NCBI GenBank assembly: GCA_944320605.1
Contig: CALUIE010000018.1
Coordinates: forward strand, 1 to 40,713
Direction: 5' to 3'
DNA from: an uncultured Phocaeicola sp.
GTDB lineage: Bacteria; Bacteroidota; Bacteroidia; Bacteroidales; Bacteroidaceae
Length of the DNA: 40,713 nucleotides
The translations under genes and the position numbers were made by a program. The notes under the pieces are model-generated. The model made no database searches and was not told the origin of the DNA. It was given only the letters and a program-made list of their open reading frames with translations. Shown here piece after piece: positions 9,360-17,360 of this stretch; within the stretch, counting starts at the first letter, position 1, and each line of letters starts with the position of its first letter.

Positions 9360-10856
9360 TTAAAGTATCACACCGGTCTTGAATATGGATATCTCACGGT
9401 AATTGTTTATCTCGTTCTTTACGTATGCGCCCGAACAGGCTGATATGACAAAGTTGAAGAACTCGTCAAGCACCTCTTCCTTACTCTTGCCTTCAACCAG
9501 AACACCGGCATTGAAATCCATCCAGCGGCTCTTGCGGTTATAAAGATTTGAGTTGGTCGAAATTTTTGCTGTAGGTACGAACGTTCCGAATGGGGTTCCG
9601 CGGCCTGTGGTGAAAAGTACCATGTGACATCCGGCAGAAGCGAGTGCTGTACTTGCGACAAGGTCATTGCCGGGAGCACTCAGGAGGTTTAGGCCGTGAG
9701 CTGATATACGGTCGCCATATTCCAGCACATCAATCACTGCACTGGAGCCTGATTTCTGCGTACAGCCGAGAGATTTCTCCTCAAGTGTGGAGATACCTCC
9801 AGCCTTGTTTCCCGGTGACGGATTCTCATATATCACCTGGTCATTCTTTATGAAATAGTTCTTGAAATTGTTTATCAGGCTGACTGTCTTGTGGAAAGTT
9901 TCCTCGTCCTTACAACGGTCCATGAGAATTGTCTCCGCGCCGAACATTTCAGGCACTTCTGTAAGTACGCATGTGCCGCCGTATGACACAAGACGGTCGG
10001 AGAACAGACCGAGCAGAGGATTGGCGGTGATGCCGGAGAAGCCGTCTGAGCCGCCGCATTTGAGACCTATTCTCAATTTGGATACAGGCTGTTCTGTCCT
10101 TACATCTTTCTTTATATTCTCATAGAGGTCCATAAGGATCTCCATACCTGCAGATATTTCATCCTCCACTTTCTGGCATTCCAGGAATTTTACACGGTCG
10201 CTGTCATAATCGCCGAGCATTGTCCTGAAGGCAGAGACCTGATTGTTCTCGCAGCCTAATCCAAGGACCAATACGCCGCCCGCGTTAGGATGAAGAACCA
10301 TGTCGCGAAGTATCTTGCGGGTATTTTCGTGGTCTTCCGAAAGCTGGGAGCAACCCCAGTTGTGTGTATAGGCATGGATACCGTCGAAATTGTCGGCTTT
10401 ATCGCCCGCCGTCTTTTCGTTGAACAGCCTGACAAGCTCGTTCGCCACTCCGTTCACACAGCCTACTGTGGGGACTATCCATATCTCGTTACGGATTCCG
10501 ACATCGCCGTTCTTCCTTTCATAGCCCTTGAACCAGACCATGCCTTCAGACTTGAATGAGGGTACCTCTGCAGGATTGTAGGTATAGTCCTTTATCTCGC
10601 CAAGAAGGGTACGGATATATTTCTCGTTGATAAGGCTTCCGGCGGATCTGTCTTCCTTGAGCGAACCGATGGGGAAACCGTATTTAACCACAACGTCTCC
10701 CGTATGGAAATCCTGAAGGGCTATCTTGTGTCCGGCAGGAACATCATCCTTCAGGGTAATGCTGCGGCCGTCAACAACGATTTCTGTTCCGGCAGAAAGG
10801 TCGGACAACGCAACAGCGACGTTGTCCTTACTGTTTATATGAAGTATATTTTCCAT
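9360..10856 (-). CDS. uxaA: Altronate dehydratase
   Basis: UxaA dehydrates D-altronate to 2-keto-3-deoxygluconate (KDG) in the cytoplasm, the last step specific to galacturonate. The 498-residue protein has the N-terminal SAF domain (about residues 1-95, containing VPAGHKIALQDFHTGD and YGFPIG). The larger catalytic part follows, with GYERKNGDVGIRNEIWIVPTVGCVN, THNWGCSQL, VLGLGCENNQ, LKCGGSDGFSGITANPLLG and ISAHGLNLLSAPGNDLVASTA. The conserved cysteines and histidines fit the iron-dependent UxaA/GarD family. It starts 7 bp after the uxaB stop, so the two are probably co-translated. The C-terminus is complete (IFKTGVIL). A galactarate dehydratase role is a remote alternative, but the uxaB and uxaC neighbours favour altronate. 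Confidence 0.95.
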   Translation of the reverse strand: MENILHINSKDNVAVALSDLSAGTEIVVDGRSITLKDDVPAGHKIALQDFHTGDVVVKYGFPIGSLKEDRSAGSLINEKYIRTLLGEIKDYTYNPAEVPSFKSEGMVWFKGYERKNGDVGIRNEIWIVPTVGCVNGVANELVRLFNEKTAGDKADNFDGIHAYTHNWGCSQLSEDHENTRKILRDMVLHPNAGGVLVLGLGCENNQVSAFRTMLGDYDSDRVKFLECQKVEDEISAGMEILMDLYENIKKDVRTEQPVSKLRIGLKCGGSDGFSGITANPLLGLFSDRLVSYGGTCVLTEVPEMFGAETILMDRCKDEETFHKTVSLINNFKNYFIKNDQVIYENPSPGNKAGGISTLEEKSLGCTQKSGSSAVIDVLEYGDRISAHGLNLLSAPGNDLVASTALASAGCHMVLFTTGRGTPFGTFVPTAKISTNSNLYNRKSRWMDFNAGVLVEGKSKEEVLDEFFNFVISACSGAYVKNEINNYREISIFKTGVIL

Positions 10857-10863
10857 CAGGGAC

Positions 10864-12306
10864 TTATTTTACGTATTCCTTTACCATTTCATACATGCCT
10901 TTCTCTTCAATTCCCTTTAGCATATCTGCCACCATGTCTGTCAGACCGGGGATATTGTTGAGGTTTTCTTCCCAAACGAAATCGGCGGCAAGTACCTTCT
11001 CTGCTACTGCATGAAGGTCGGAAAGGGTCCAGGCGTTCTTAACATATTCCACGATTTCAGGAGCGTCGTTAGGAACGATTTCTGCACCGTCGGAACGTTT
11101 GCCGCCTTTGTAATATACGATAAGCGCGGCAAGACCGAGAACGATTCCGTATGGAAGCTCGCCCTTACGGCGGAGATATTCCTTGACTGAAGGGAGGTCA
11201 CGGGCAGTAAACTTAGGGAATGCGTTGAGCATGATTGATGTTACCTGATGGTCAACAAAAGGATTCTCGAAGCGTTCAAGAACGCTTGCGGCAAATGCCT
11301 TGAGCTCGTCTTCAGGTAGGTTGAGTGTCTGCATCAGTTCCTCGTACATGGCCTTGCGGATATACTTGCCGATGACTTCGTCCTTACATGCGTCGCGTAC
11401 GATGTCGATACCAGAAAGGTATGTGACCGGTGAAAGGATTGTATGGGTTCCGTTAAGGAGTGTGACCTTACGTTCGTGGTATGGTTTCTCGGAAGGCACG
11501 AACAGCACGTTAAGACCGGCCTTGTTTGCGGGGAACTCTGCGGCAACGCTTTCAGGAGCCTCGATTACCCAAAGATGGAAGGCCTCGCCCTGAACAACTA
11601 AGTTGTCGTCATAACCGAGGTGTTCCTTGATCTCGTTGATGGTCTTTCTCGGAAATCCGGGTACGATACGGTCAACGAGTGTGGCGTAAACGCCGCAGGC
11701 CTGTTCGAACCAGGTCTTGAATTCTTCGCCGAGGTTCCACAGTTCAATATACTGGTAGATAGTTTCCTTAAGCTTGTGTCCGTTAAGGAAGATAAGCTCG
11801 CACGGAAAGATTATAAGACCCTTGTCCATGGCTCCGTTGAAGTAATTGTAACGGTGATAGAGGAGTTGGGTTAGTTTTGCGGGATATGAGCTTGGAGGGG
11901 TATCCTCAAGACGGCATGAAGGGTCGAATGTGATACCGGCCTCTGTAGTATTTGAGATTACAAATCTCATTTCCGGCTGTTCTGCCAGTGAAAGATATGA
12001 CTGGTATTCCGTATAAGGATTGAGGCAGCGGCTGATGACGTCTATCAACCTGTAGGAGTTGATTACCTCGCCTTTCTCAAGCCCCTGGAGGTTGACATGG
12101 TAAAGACAGTCCTGACTATTTAGCATGTCGATCATTCCTTTTTCTATTGGCTGGACAACTACAACGCTGCTGTTGAAATCTGTCTTCTCGTTCATGTTGG
12201 AAATAATCCAGTCAACAAAACATCTCAGAAAATTACCTTCACCGAACTGAATGATGCGCTCGGGACGGACAACCTTTAAGGCTGTCTCTTTATTTAATGC
12301 TTTCAT
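10864..12306 (-). CDS. uxaB: Tagaturonate reductase (altronate oxidoreductase)
   Basis: UxaB reduces D-tagaturonate to D-altronate with NADH. It belongs to the mannitol/polyol dehydrogenase long-chain family: an N-terminal Rossmann region with RPERIIQFGEGNFLRCFVDW (about residues 14-33), VISNTTEAGI in the middle, and the family active-site segment KVTLLNGTHTILSPVTYLSG. The length, 480 residues, matches the enzyme family. It heads the uxaB-uxaA-exuT-uxaC operon. A TAnnTTTG promoter element lies 46 bp upstream and a striking array of four 22-bp palindromes 124-211 bp upstream. Fructuronate reductase (uxuB) is the main alternative; the adjacent altronate dehydratase argues for UxaB. Confidence 0.94.
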   Translation of the reverse strand: MKALNKETALKVVRPERIIQFGEGNFLRCFVDWIISNMNEKTDFNSSVVVVQPIEKGMIDMLNSQDCLYHVNLQGLEKGEVINSYRLIDVISRCLNPYTEYQSYLSLAEQPEMRFVISNTTEAGITFDPSCRLEDTPPSSYPAKLTQLLYHRYNYFNGAMDKGLIIFPCELIFLNGHKLKETIYQYIELWNLGEEFKTWFEQACGVYATLVDRIVPGFPRKTINEIKEHLGYDDNLVVQGEAFHLWVIEAPESVAAEFPANKAGLNVLFVPSEKPYHERKVTLLNGTHTILSPVTYLSGIDIVRDACKDEVIGKYIRKAMYEELMQTLNLPEDELKAFAASVLERFENPFVDHQVTSIMLNAFPKFTARDLPSVKEYLRRKGELPYGIVLGLAALIVYYKGGKRSDGAEIVPNDAPEIVEYVKNAWTLSDLHAVAEKVLAADFVWEENLNNIPGLTDMVADMLKGIEEKGMYEMVKEYVK

Positions 12307-12351
12307 AATGTAAAGAAATTAAATTGTATTTTTAGTGTTTATTCATATCCG

Positions 12352-12359
12352 CAAAAATA
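12352..12359 (-). promoter_or_regulatory. Candidate uxaB operon promoter, -7 element
   Basis: The minus strand reads TATTTTTG, matching TAnnTTTG. Transcription would begin near 12345, leaving a leader of about 40 nt before the uxaB ATG. No -33 TTTG box at 19-21 nt spacing was found. Confidence 0.5.
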
Positions 12360-12429
12360 TTTATATACAACGACAAACATGTGTAATAATCGTTCATTAT
12401 GTTGTAATTTTTGTTTCTTTCGTTTTCTT

Positions 12430-12517
12430 CATTCCACAGCTGTCAATCAATCATTCCACACGTGTCAAACGAACATTCCACAGCTGTCAAACAATCGTTC
12501 CACACGTGTGGAACGAT
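12430..12517. repeat. Array 1: four tandem 22-bp palindromic units upstream of uxaB
   Basis: Four abutting 22-bp units start at 12430, 12452, 12474 and 12496. Each begins CATTCCACA or CGTTCCACA and has an 8-bp self-complementary core. The cores alternate ACAGCTGT, ACACGTGT, ACAGCTGT, ACACGTGT. The last unit contains the perfect 20-bp palindrome CGTTCCACACGTGTGGAACG, and symmetry extends to 24 bp (12494-12517). There is no spacer between units, so this is not a CRISPR. Unit length is about two helical turns. A matching array lies at 33591-33678. Function is not known; a multi-site operator is the simplest reading. Confidence 0.9.
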
Positions 12518-12527
12518 GAACATTTCT

Positions 12528-12566
12528 AAAAGAAAACAGAGGTGCATCTCTAAAAATACACCTCTG
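12528..12566 (-). terminator. Intrinsic terminator after the GH43 gene
   Basis: On the minus strand CAGAGGTG pairs with CACCTCTG (12559-12566 with 12537-12544) around a 14-nt loop and is followed by UUUUCUUUU. It lies about 50 bp past the GH43 stop and separates the enzyme operon from uxaB. Confidence 0.85.
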
Positions 12567-12615
12567 CAATAAAATAAACCAATCTTAAAAGTAATCCATC
12601 TGTAGGAGGAGTCCT

Positions 12616-14292
12616 TTATTTTGTAATTCTGAACCAGTCAACATCAGTCCATCCACCATCGTTTGTCCTTATGGCAGGACGAGTACAGAACATTCCAACT
12701 TTGGCACCTATCCACTTACCCTCTCTTGCCTGAAAGCTGTTTCCAAGTTTCCTGTATTTTTTACCGTCAAGGCTATAACTGAAATCACACATAACAAGAA
12801 GGTCATGTCCGCCCTCGCTCTTGTCTATCTTCTTTCCGTCACAACTGAACTTGACACGAAGATATACCGTATTTTCAGAAAGTGAGACAGTAGCATTTTT
12901 GGTTTCAGGTGTACCCTTGTCGGAATTCTTACATTCCACCTGAGAAAGTTCGAGTCCATTGTCAGTATTTTCTATAATCAAACCCGAATAATCAAGTCCC
13001 ATCACCAGAAGACCGGTACGTTCGCCTTTATATTTAGGTGAAGGGCTGAATTTAAGTTTCATGGTAGCAGTGAAATTCTTTGCCGGAGTTTTCTGAAGCA
13101 GAAGGTTTGCCACATTCCAAAGATTTTTATATTCCTCCACTACCGGATATGAATAAAGACGCACAAAACTCTTGTCGCCGGCATAATAAGCCCATTTTTC
13201 ATTTATGTTGGAATGCCATTGCCACTGTGGCGAAAGAATAAAACCATCAAACTCATCACTTTCCTGGGGAGTACATATAGGATATGTTTTTCCTACATTT
13301 GGTTTCTTATATGTAGTGACAGGCTCACCACAACCGTCGCCATCCTTATCAATTCCTATTACAGGCCAACCATCTTTCCACATCATAGGCTGCAAATGAA
13401 CAAGACGTCCGTATGCGCCAACATCCTGAAAATGCAAGAACCAGTCCTCGCCTGTCTGAGTATCGACCCATGCACCCTGATGAGGACCGTTCACATCGGT
13501 ATCTCCCTGTGCAAGTACTGTACGCCATTCGTACGGACCATATACATTCTTCGAACGAAGAACTACCTGCCACCCTGTAGCCACACCACCGGCCGGATGG
13601 AAAATATAATAATATCCGTCTTTCTTATAAAATTTAGGTCCTTCACAAGTCCTATGTTCTTCATGTCCGTCAAATACAATACGTGACTGAGTAATAGCCT
13701 TGTCTGCGTTAGCATTCAGTTCACATACTGAAATTACACTGTTAAAACCGGCACGGCTGGCCGCGTATGCATGTACCATATATACCTTGCCGTCATCGTC
13801 CCATAAAGGGCATGTATCGATTATTCCTTTACCGGGTTTTACCAGCACAGGTTCTGTCCATGGTCCTTTCGGGTCTTTTGCTTTCACCATAAAAGCTCCC
13901 TGGTCAGGATCTCCCCAGAAGATATAAAACTCACCGTTGTGATAACGGATACTCGGAGCCCATACACGATTACCATGCTCAGGACGCTCAGGAGTATGTA
14001 GCGGAGTCAGTTCGTATGGTACAGCAGCACCTATTATAGTCCAGTTTACCAGATCTTTGGAGTGAAGTATCTGAAGTCCGGGTAAACAGTTGAAGCTGGA
14101 AGATGTCATATAATAATCATCACCGACACGACACGCATCCGGATCGGAATAATCAGCATACAATACAGGATTCTTGTACTTACCGTTTCCAAGGTCGGAC
14201 ACCCATACCTGAGAAACATATTCTGTGTTTTGCGCGACAACAGGCATGACAGACAAAGCAGCCATACCAATAATAGTTTTCAAAATACCCAT
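12616..14292 (-). CDS. Glycoside hydrolase family 43 enzyme (arabinofuranosidase/xylosidase type)
   Basis: A predicted secreted 558-residue hydrolase with a five-bladed GH43 propeller. The signal peptide is MGILKTIIGMAALSVMPVVA, cleaved before Q. The catalytic-base region is KNPVLYADYSDPDACRVGDD (D50 the likely base); the modulator aspartate is in GIIDTCPLWDDDGKVYMVHA; the general-acid glutamate is in RTCEGPKFYKKDGYYYIF. The last 200 residues (from about ICTPQESDEFDGFILSPQWQ) look like the concanavalin-type beta-sandwich that often follows the propeller. An ATG at 14313 would add seven residues before the signal peptide, so 14292 is preferred. It is the last gene of the enzyme group, 26 bp after the DUF4861 gene. 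Removal of arabinose or xylose side chains from pectin is inferred. Confidence 0.9.
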   Translation of the reverse strand: MGILKTIIGMAALSVMPVVAQNTEYVSQVWVSDLGNGKYKNPVLYADYSDPDACRVGDDYYMTSSSFNCLPGLQILHSKDLVNWTIIGAAVPYELTPLHTPERPEHGNRVWAPSIRYHNGEFYIFWGDPDQGAFMVKAKDPKGPWTEPVLVKPGKGIIDTCPLWDDDGKVYMVHAYAASRAGFNSVISVCELNANADKAITQSRIVFDGHEEHRTCEGPKFYKKDGYYYIFHPAGGVATGWQVVLRSKNVYGPYEWRTVLAQGDTDVNGPHQGAWVDTQTGEDWFLHFQDVGAYGRLVHLQPMMWKDGWPVIGIDKDGDGCGEPVTTYKKPNVGKTYPICTPQESDEFDGFILSPQWQWHSNINEKWAYYAGDKSFVRLYSYPVVEEYKNLWNVANLLLQKTPAKNFTATMKLKFSPSPKYKGERTGLLVMGLDYSGLIIENTDNGLELSQVECKNSDKGTPETKNATVSLSENTVYLRVKFSCDGKKIDKSEGGHDLLVMCDFSYSLDGKKYRKLGNSFQAREGKWIGAKVGMFCTRPAIRTNDGGWTDVDWFRITK

Positions 14293-14318
14293 GATATTAA
14301 ATCTATATGTCAAAAAAA

Positions 14319-15539
14319 TTAATAAATAATCTTCACTTCAACCGGATTTTCAAGTTCACGTTTCCATTCGTTCATATAATCAAACCATGCAGAAGAATTC
14401 TCAAAACCGAACTTTTCTTTTCGGGACGTAAACATGGTATAATATCTGAAGTAAGTTTCGCCCGGTGCGGATATTATGTAAAGAAAGTTATCTTTGTCGC
14501 TCACTTCATCTTTTACATACTTGCGTGGAATAAAAGTGGCGATGCCAACAGTTTCCTTTGCGTATTTCACTGTATCATTAACAGGCCAGTGCCTTCCCCA
14601 ACTGCCCACAAGCCCCTTATGGTCGGAATAAGAAACTGTTTCTGTCCCCATTATATTCTGAACGCCTGTACAAAACACCTCGTTTTTCAGAGGACTGCAG
14701 AAATACGTGTCAACTATCAGATCTCTGTGTCCGGCATAAAGAGTATATCTGTTAGTCATATTGAGCAAGGAGTTCTGGTATTCCCATCCTTCAACCTTGA
14801 CTTCTGCAATGACACGTACAGGCCCCTTAGCAAGGATTCGTTCCGTACGGAACGCAACAGGTTCAATATGCGATGCTTTTTCCCCGTTCCATCCTTTCAA
14901 TGCTCCTACTCCACAACTGTTGCCAACCATAAGAACATCATCGCCGAAACCTCGTGCCAGCTGTTCATCATCAGGATAAAACTGACTTTCTTCAAGTTCA
15001 AGCCCTTTGCTGAATTTACCATACGGATCAACTGTCTGTTTGGCATTGAAATAAATACGATATCCCACAAGTTCTGACTCGAACATCGGTCCGTGACCAT
15101 GAATCATATTGTAAAAATTCACGTCTCCCGGAACAGTCACCGAACGTATCTCCGCATGTTTTTCTTTCTTGGTATCGCGGGCAAGCATTGTCGCAAATAC
15201 ACGTTGAGGATACTGTCTTACGATTCTTTCATCACTTAAAGACAGTTCTATTCGCTTAATTTCTTTTGCAGAAATATCTACCACGAAAGCCAATTCATCG
15301 GGTACGTAATCAGAGTCCATATCATCTAACTGGGAAGGAACTTCCCTAATACCATCTATGACTTTTGCCGATAGCACGGTAAATCCGGCACGTAGATCCT
15401 TTATCTTTACACATACAGGGACATCTTTCAACTCTTTGTCCAATACATTATTAAGTTCAAGATAAACAGTTTTTACTGATTGCCCCATAAGAGAAAAACA
15501 ACAGAATGTCAGAAGAAAAATACACAGTCTTGTTTTCAT
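14319..15539 (-). CDS. DUF4861-family secreted protein in a pectin operon
   Basis: A 406-residue protein with a signal peptide (MKTRLCIFLLTFCCFSLMGQ). I recognise the DUF4861 pattern: an N-terminal beta-rich part (VYLELNNVLDKELKDVPVCV, DELAFVVDISAKE), then NFYNMIHGHGPMFESELVGYRIYF, DPYGKFSKGLELEESQFYP, GNSCGVGALKGWNG and a C-terminal sandwich. HGHGP and conserved E, D and Y residues would be candidates for an active or binding site. No biochemical role is visible from the sequence. Its place between GH28 and GH43 genes suggests a role in pectin or arabinan breakdown, perhaps as a lyase or carbohydrate-binding enzyme. It starts 124 bp after GH28 and ends 26 bp before the GH43 start. Confidence 0.8.
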   Translation of the reverse strand: MKTRLCIFLLTFCCFSLMGQSVKTVYLELNNVLDKELKDVPVCVKIKDLRAGFTVLSAKVIDGIREVPSQLDDMDSDYVPDELAFVVDISAKEIKRIELSLSDERIVRQYPQRVFATMLARDTKKEKHAEIRSVTVPGDVNFYNMIHGHGPMFESELVGYRIYFNAKQTVDPYGKFSKGLELEESQFYPDDEQLARGFGDDVLMVGNSCGVGALKGWNGEKASHIEPVAFRTERILAKGPVRVIAEVKVEGWEYQNSLLNMTNRYTLYAGHRDLIVDTYFCSPLKNEVFCTGVQNIMGTETVSYSDHKGLVGSWGRHWPVNDTVKYAKETVGIATFIPRKYVKDEVSDKDNFLYIISAPGETYFRYYTMFTSRKEKFGFENSSAWFDYMNEWKRELENPVEVKIIY

Positions 15540-15555
15540 AATAATTACGATTATT

Positions 15556-15563
15556 CAAAAATA
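15556..15563 (-). promoter_or_regulatory. Possible internal promoter before the DUF4861 gene
   Basis: The minus strand reads TATTTTTG (TAnnTTTG) with a TTTG 22 nt upstream. The predicted start near 15549 leaves only about 10 nt of leader, so this may be fortuitous. Confidence 0.3.
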
Positions 15564-15565
15564 TA

Positions 15566-15606
15566 GCTCTTTGCATCCAAATTTACAAAATAAGAATGCA
15601 AAGAGC
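15566..15606 (-). terminator. 11-bp perfect hairpin in the GH28-DUF4861 gap
   Basis: GCTCTTTGCAT (15566-15576) and ATGCAAAGAGC (15596-15606) form a perfect 11-bp stem with a 19-nt loop. On the minus strand it is followed by UAUAUUUUU. It could be a leaky terminator or a processing/stability hairpin within the operon. Confidence 0.55.
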
Positions 15607-15663
15607 AAATTATAAAACCACATTATAAATATCACTGAAGCATAAACTACCGCCGGTATAGTA

Positions 15664-17235
15664 TCAATTATGGAATTCTTCTCCGTTTACCTTGACATTC
15701 TTGGCAAATCTGACCTTCAACATTTCACCGTACGTCTCCACATTAGCATCGTCTATTGTAACGTTTTCCGCCTGACTTATCTCAATACCGGATTTTGCGT
15801 TTGTAATGTTAACGTTCTTTATGTCAATATTACGTATAGGCATTTCAGGGAGGCCGTTGAAAAACATTGCGCGTCCTACTCCATTAGCCGTTATGCCGGA
15901 TATATAAATATCACGGAACGCAGGAGTTTCCTCAGTTACTGGAGGTATGGCTGTTTTCATACGTGCAGCCAACTCTTCTTCGGTTTCTTCACCTGCACCT
16001 TTTCCACCATAGAATAAATCAAATAATAGAGCCTCGTGCGGAATATCTATCATGTTAATATTGTGTATATGAATATTCTCCACAACACCGCCACGACCGC
16101 GTGTACTCTTGAAACGTAAACCGACGTCTGTTCCGAGGAAAGTACAGTCGGACACATAAATATTTTTTACACCACCTGACATTTCACTTCCAACAACAAA
16201 CCCGCCATGTCCGTGCAGAACTACATTATTCTTCACAATAACATTCTGACATGGCTCGCCACGTTTACGTCCGTCCTCATCTTTACCTGATTTTATACAT
16301 ATAGCATCATCTCCGGCATCAAACACATTGTCAATAATCAAAGCATAATTGCATGACTCCAAGTCAAGAGCATCACCATTCTGCGAATACCACGGATTAA
16401 ACACCTTGACATTCTTTATAGTGATATGTTCGCATGAAAGCGGATGCAGACACCAGCTTGGAGAGTTCTTGAATGTAACACCTTCAAGGAGTACTTTCTT
16501 GCTTTTAACTATATTAAGCAATACCGGACGTAACCAGGGACGTATCTCATTCCATTCTTCATCTGTTTCTATACCTTCAGGATTATTGAATTCCTTGCAG
16601 GCTTTAGCACCTTTCAGTGAACCTTCTGTAGGATACCACACATCCTTCTCCACTACTCCTCCTGTTGCCAATAATGATTTCCATTGCGAATCGGTCATTT
16701 TTCCTTTTTTCACCGGACGCCAACTGTCACCTGAACCATCGAAAACACCGGAACCGGTAATAGCTATATTTTCTGCATTCCAAGCAGATATCGGAGACTG
16801 ACAGCGACGTGTCTCCATTCCTTCAAAAGATGTTTCAAGTATAGGATAGGCATTGAAATCATCAGTGAAAAGTACCAACGCATTCTTCTCGGCATGAAGA
16901 TTAACGTTACTTTTCAATTCAATAGGACCAGTAAGCCATAATCCTGCCGGAATAATCACTTTTCCGCCACCTTTAGAGTTCACTTCCTTGATTGCATTAT
17001 TAATAGCTTCGGTATTTAAAGTCTTTGCATCTGCTACAGCCCCAAAGTCTGTGATACTTACAGAATATTCCGGGAAGGAGGGTTGTTCTACACGTGCCAT
17101 CTCAAAAGGTAATCCATCATATACAGACATATCTATGCATTCGACGGATGAGGTCACATCCTGCTTCTGCTGTGCACATGACAGCGGTACTATAGCCGCT
17201 GCCAACACAATGATATTCTTAAACAGTTTATTCAT
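15664..17235 (-). CDS. Glycoside hydrolase family 28 polygalacturonase-type lipoprotein
   Basis: GH28 enzymes hydrolyse galacturonosyl linkages in pectin. The chosen start gives 523 residues with a lipoprotein signal ending VPLSC (C20), so the enzyme is probably anchored at the cell surface or periplasm. The parallel beta-helix shows the family motifs in order: NGDALD (residues 286-291), the catalytic aspartate pair in AGDDAICIKSG (DD 309-310), HGHGGFVVGSE (341-351) and LRFKSTRGRGG (373-383). The last two match the G-H-G and R-x-K elements of the family. A longer start at 17268 adds 11 residues ahead of the signal peptide and overlaps the promoter, so it is rejected. Exo- or rhamnogalacturonan-type activity cannot be excluded. 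Confidence 0.93.
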   Translation of the reverse strand: MNKLFKNIIVLAAAIVPLSCAQQKQDVTSSVECIDMSVYDGLPFEMARVEQPSFPEYSVSITDFGAVADAKTLNTEAINNAIKEVNSKGGGKVIIPAGLWLTGPIELKSNVNLHAEKNALVLFTDDFNAYPILETSFEGMETRRCQSPISAWNAENIAITGSGVFDGSGDSWRPVKKGKMTDSQWKSLLATGGVVEKDVWYPTEGSLKGAKACKEFNNPEGIETDEEWNEIRPWLRPVLLNIVKSKKVLLEGVTFKNSPSWCLHPLSCEHITIKNVKVFNPWYSQNGDALDLESCNYALIIDNVFDAGDDAICIKSGKDEDGRKRGEPCQNVIVKNNVVLHGHGGFVVGSEMSGGVKNIYVSDCTFLGTDVGLRFKSTRGRGGVVENIHIHNINMIDIPHEALLFDLFYGGKGAGEETEEELAARMKTAIPPVTEETPAFRDIYISGITANGVGRAMFFNGLPEMPIRNIDIKNVNITNAKSGIEISQAENVTIDDANVETYGEMLKVRFAKNVKVNGEEFHN

Positions 17236-17265
17236 GATTATTGATTTATAGTGTTTAACTGACCG

Positions 17266-17273
17266 CAAATTTA
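17266..17273 (-). promoter_or_regulatory. Candidate GH28 promoter, -7 element
   Basis: The minus strand reads TAAATTTG (TAnnTTTG), predicting a start near 17259 and a leader of about 24 nt. The same octamer occurs upstream of the pectate lyase gene. No -33 box is evident. Confidence 0.5.
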
Positions 17274-17360
17274 TACAATCAAAGGTCCAATATTGTGTAT
17301 TAATTGACTTATAAATAGTAATTTCTGTTACAATACAAAAAAAATGTAATTATTCTTTCA

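Larger units (their letters stand above)
12307..12615. other. 309-bp intergenic region between GH43 and uxaB
   Basis: From right to left it holds the GH43 terminator (12528-12566), a four-unit 22-bp palindrome array (12430-12517) and a candidate uxaB promoter (12352-12359). No small ORF with a convincing start was found on either strand. Confidence 0.7.

Noticed and set aside
12430-12517. CRISPR-like repeat array
   Set aside because: Units are 22 bp and directly abut, with no unique spacers and no cas genes in the window; each unit is itself a palindrome.
14307-15077. Plus-strand frame of 256 residues
   Set aside because: It lies antisense to the DUF4861 gene, has no recognisable family pattern, and the minus-strand protein is clearly real.
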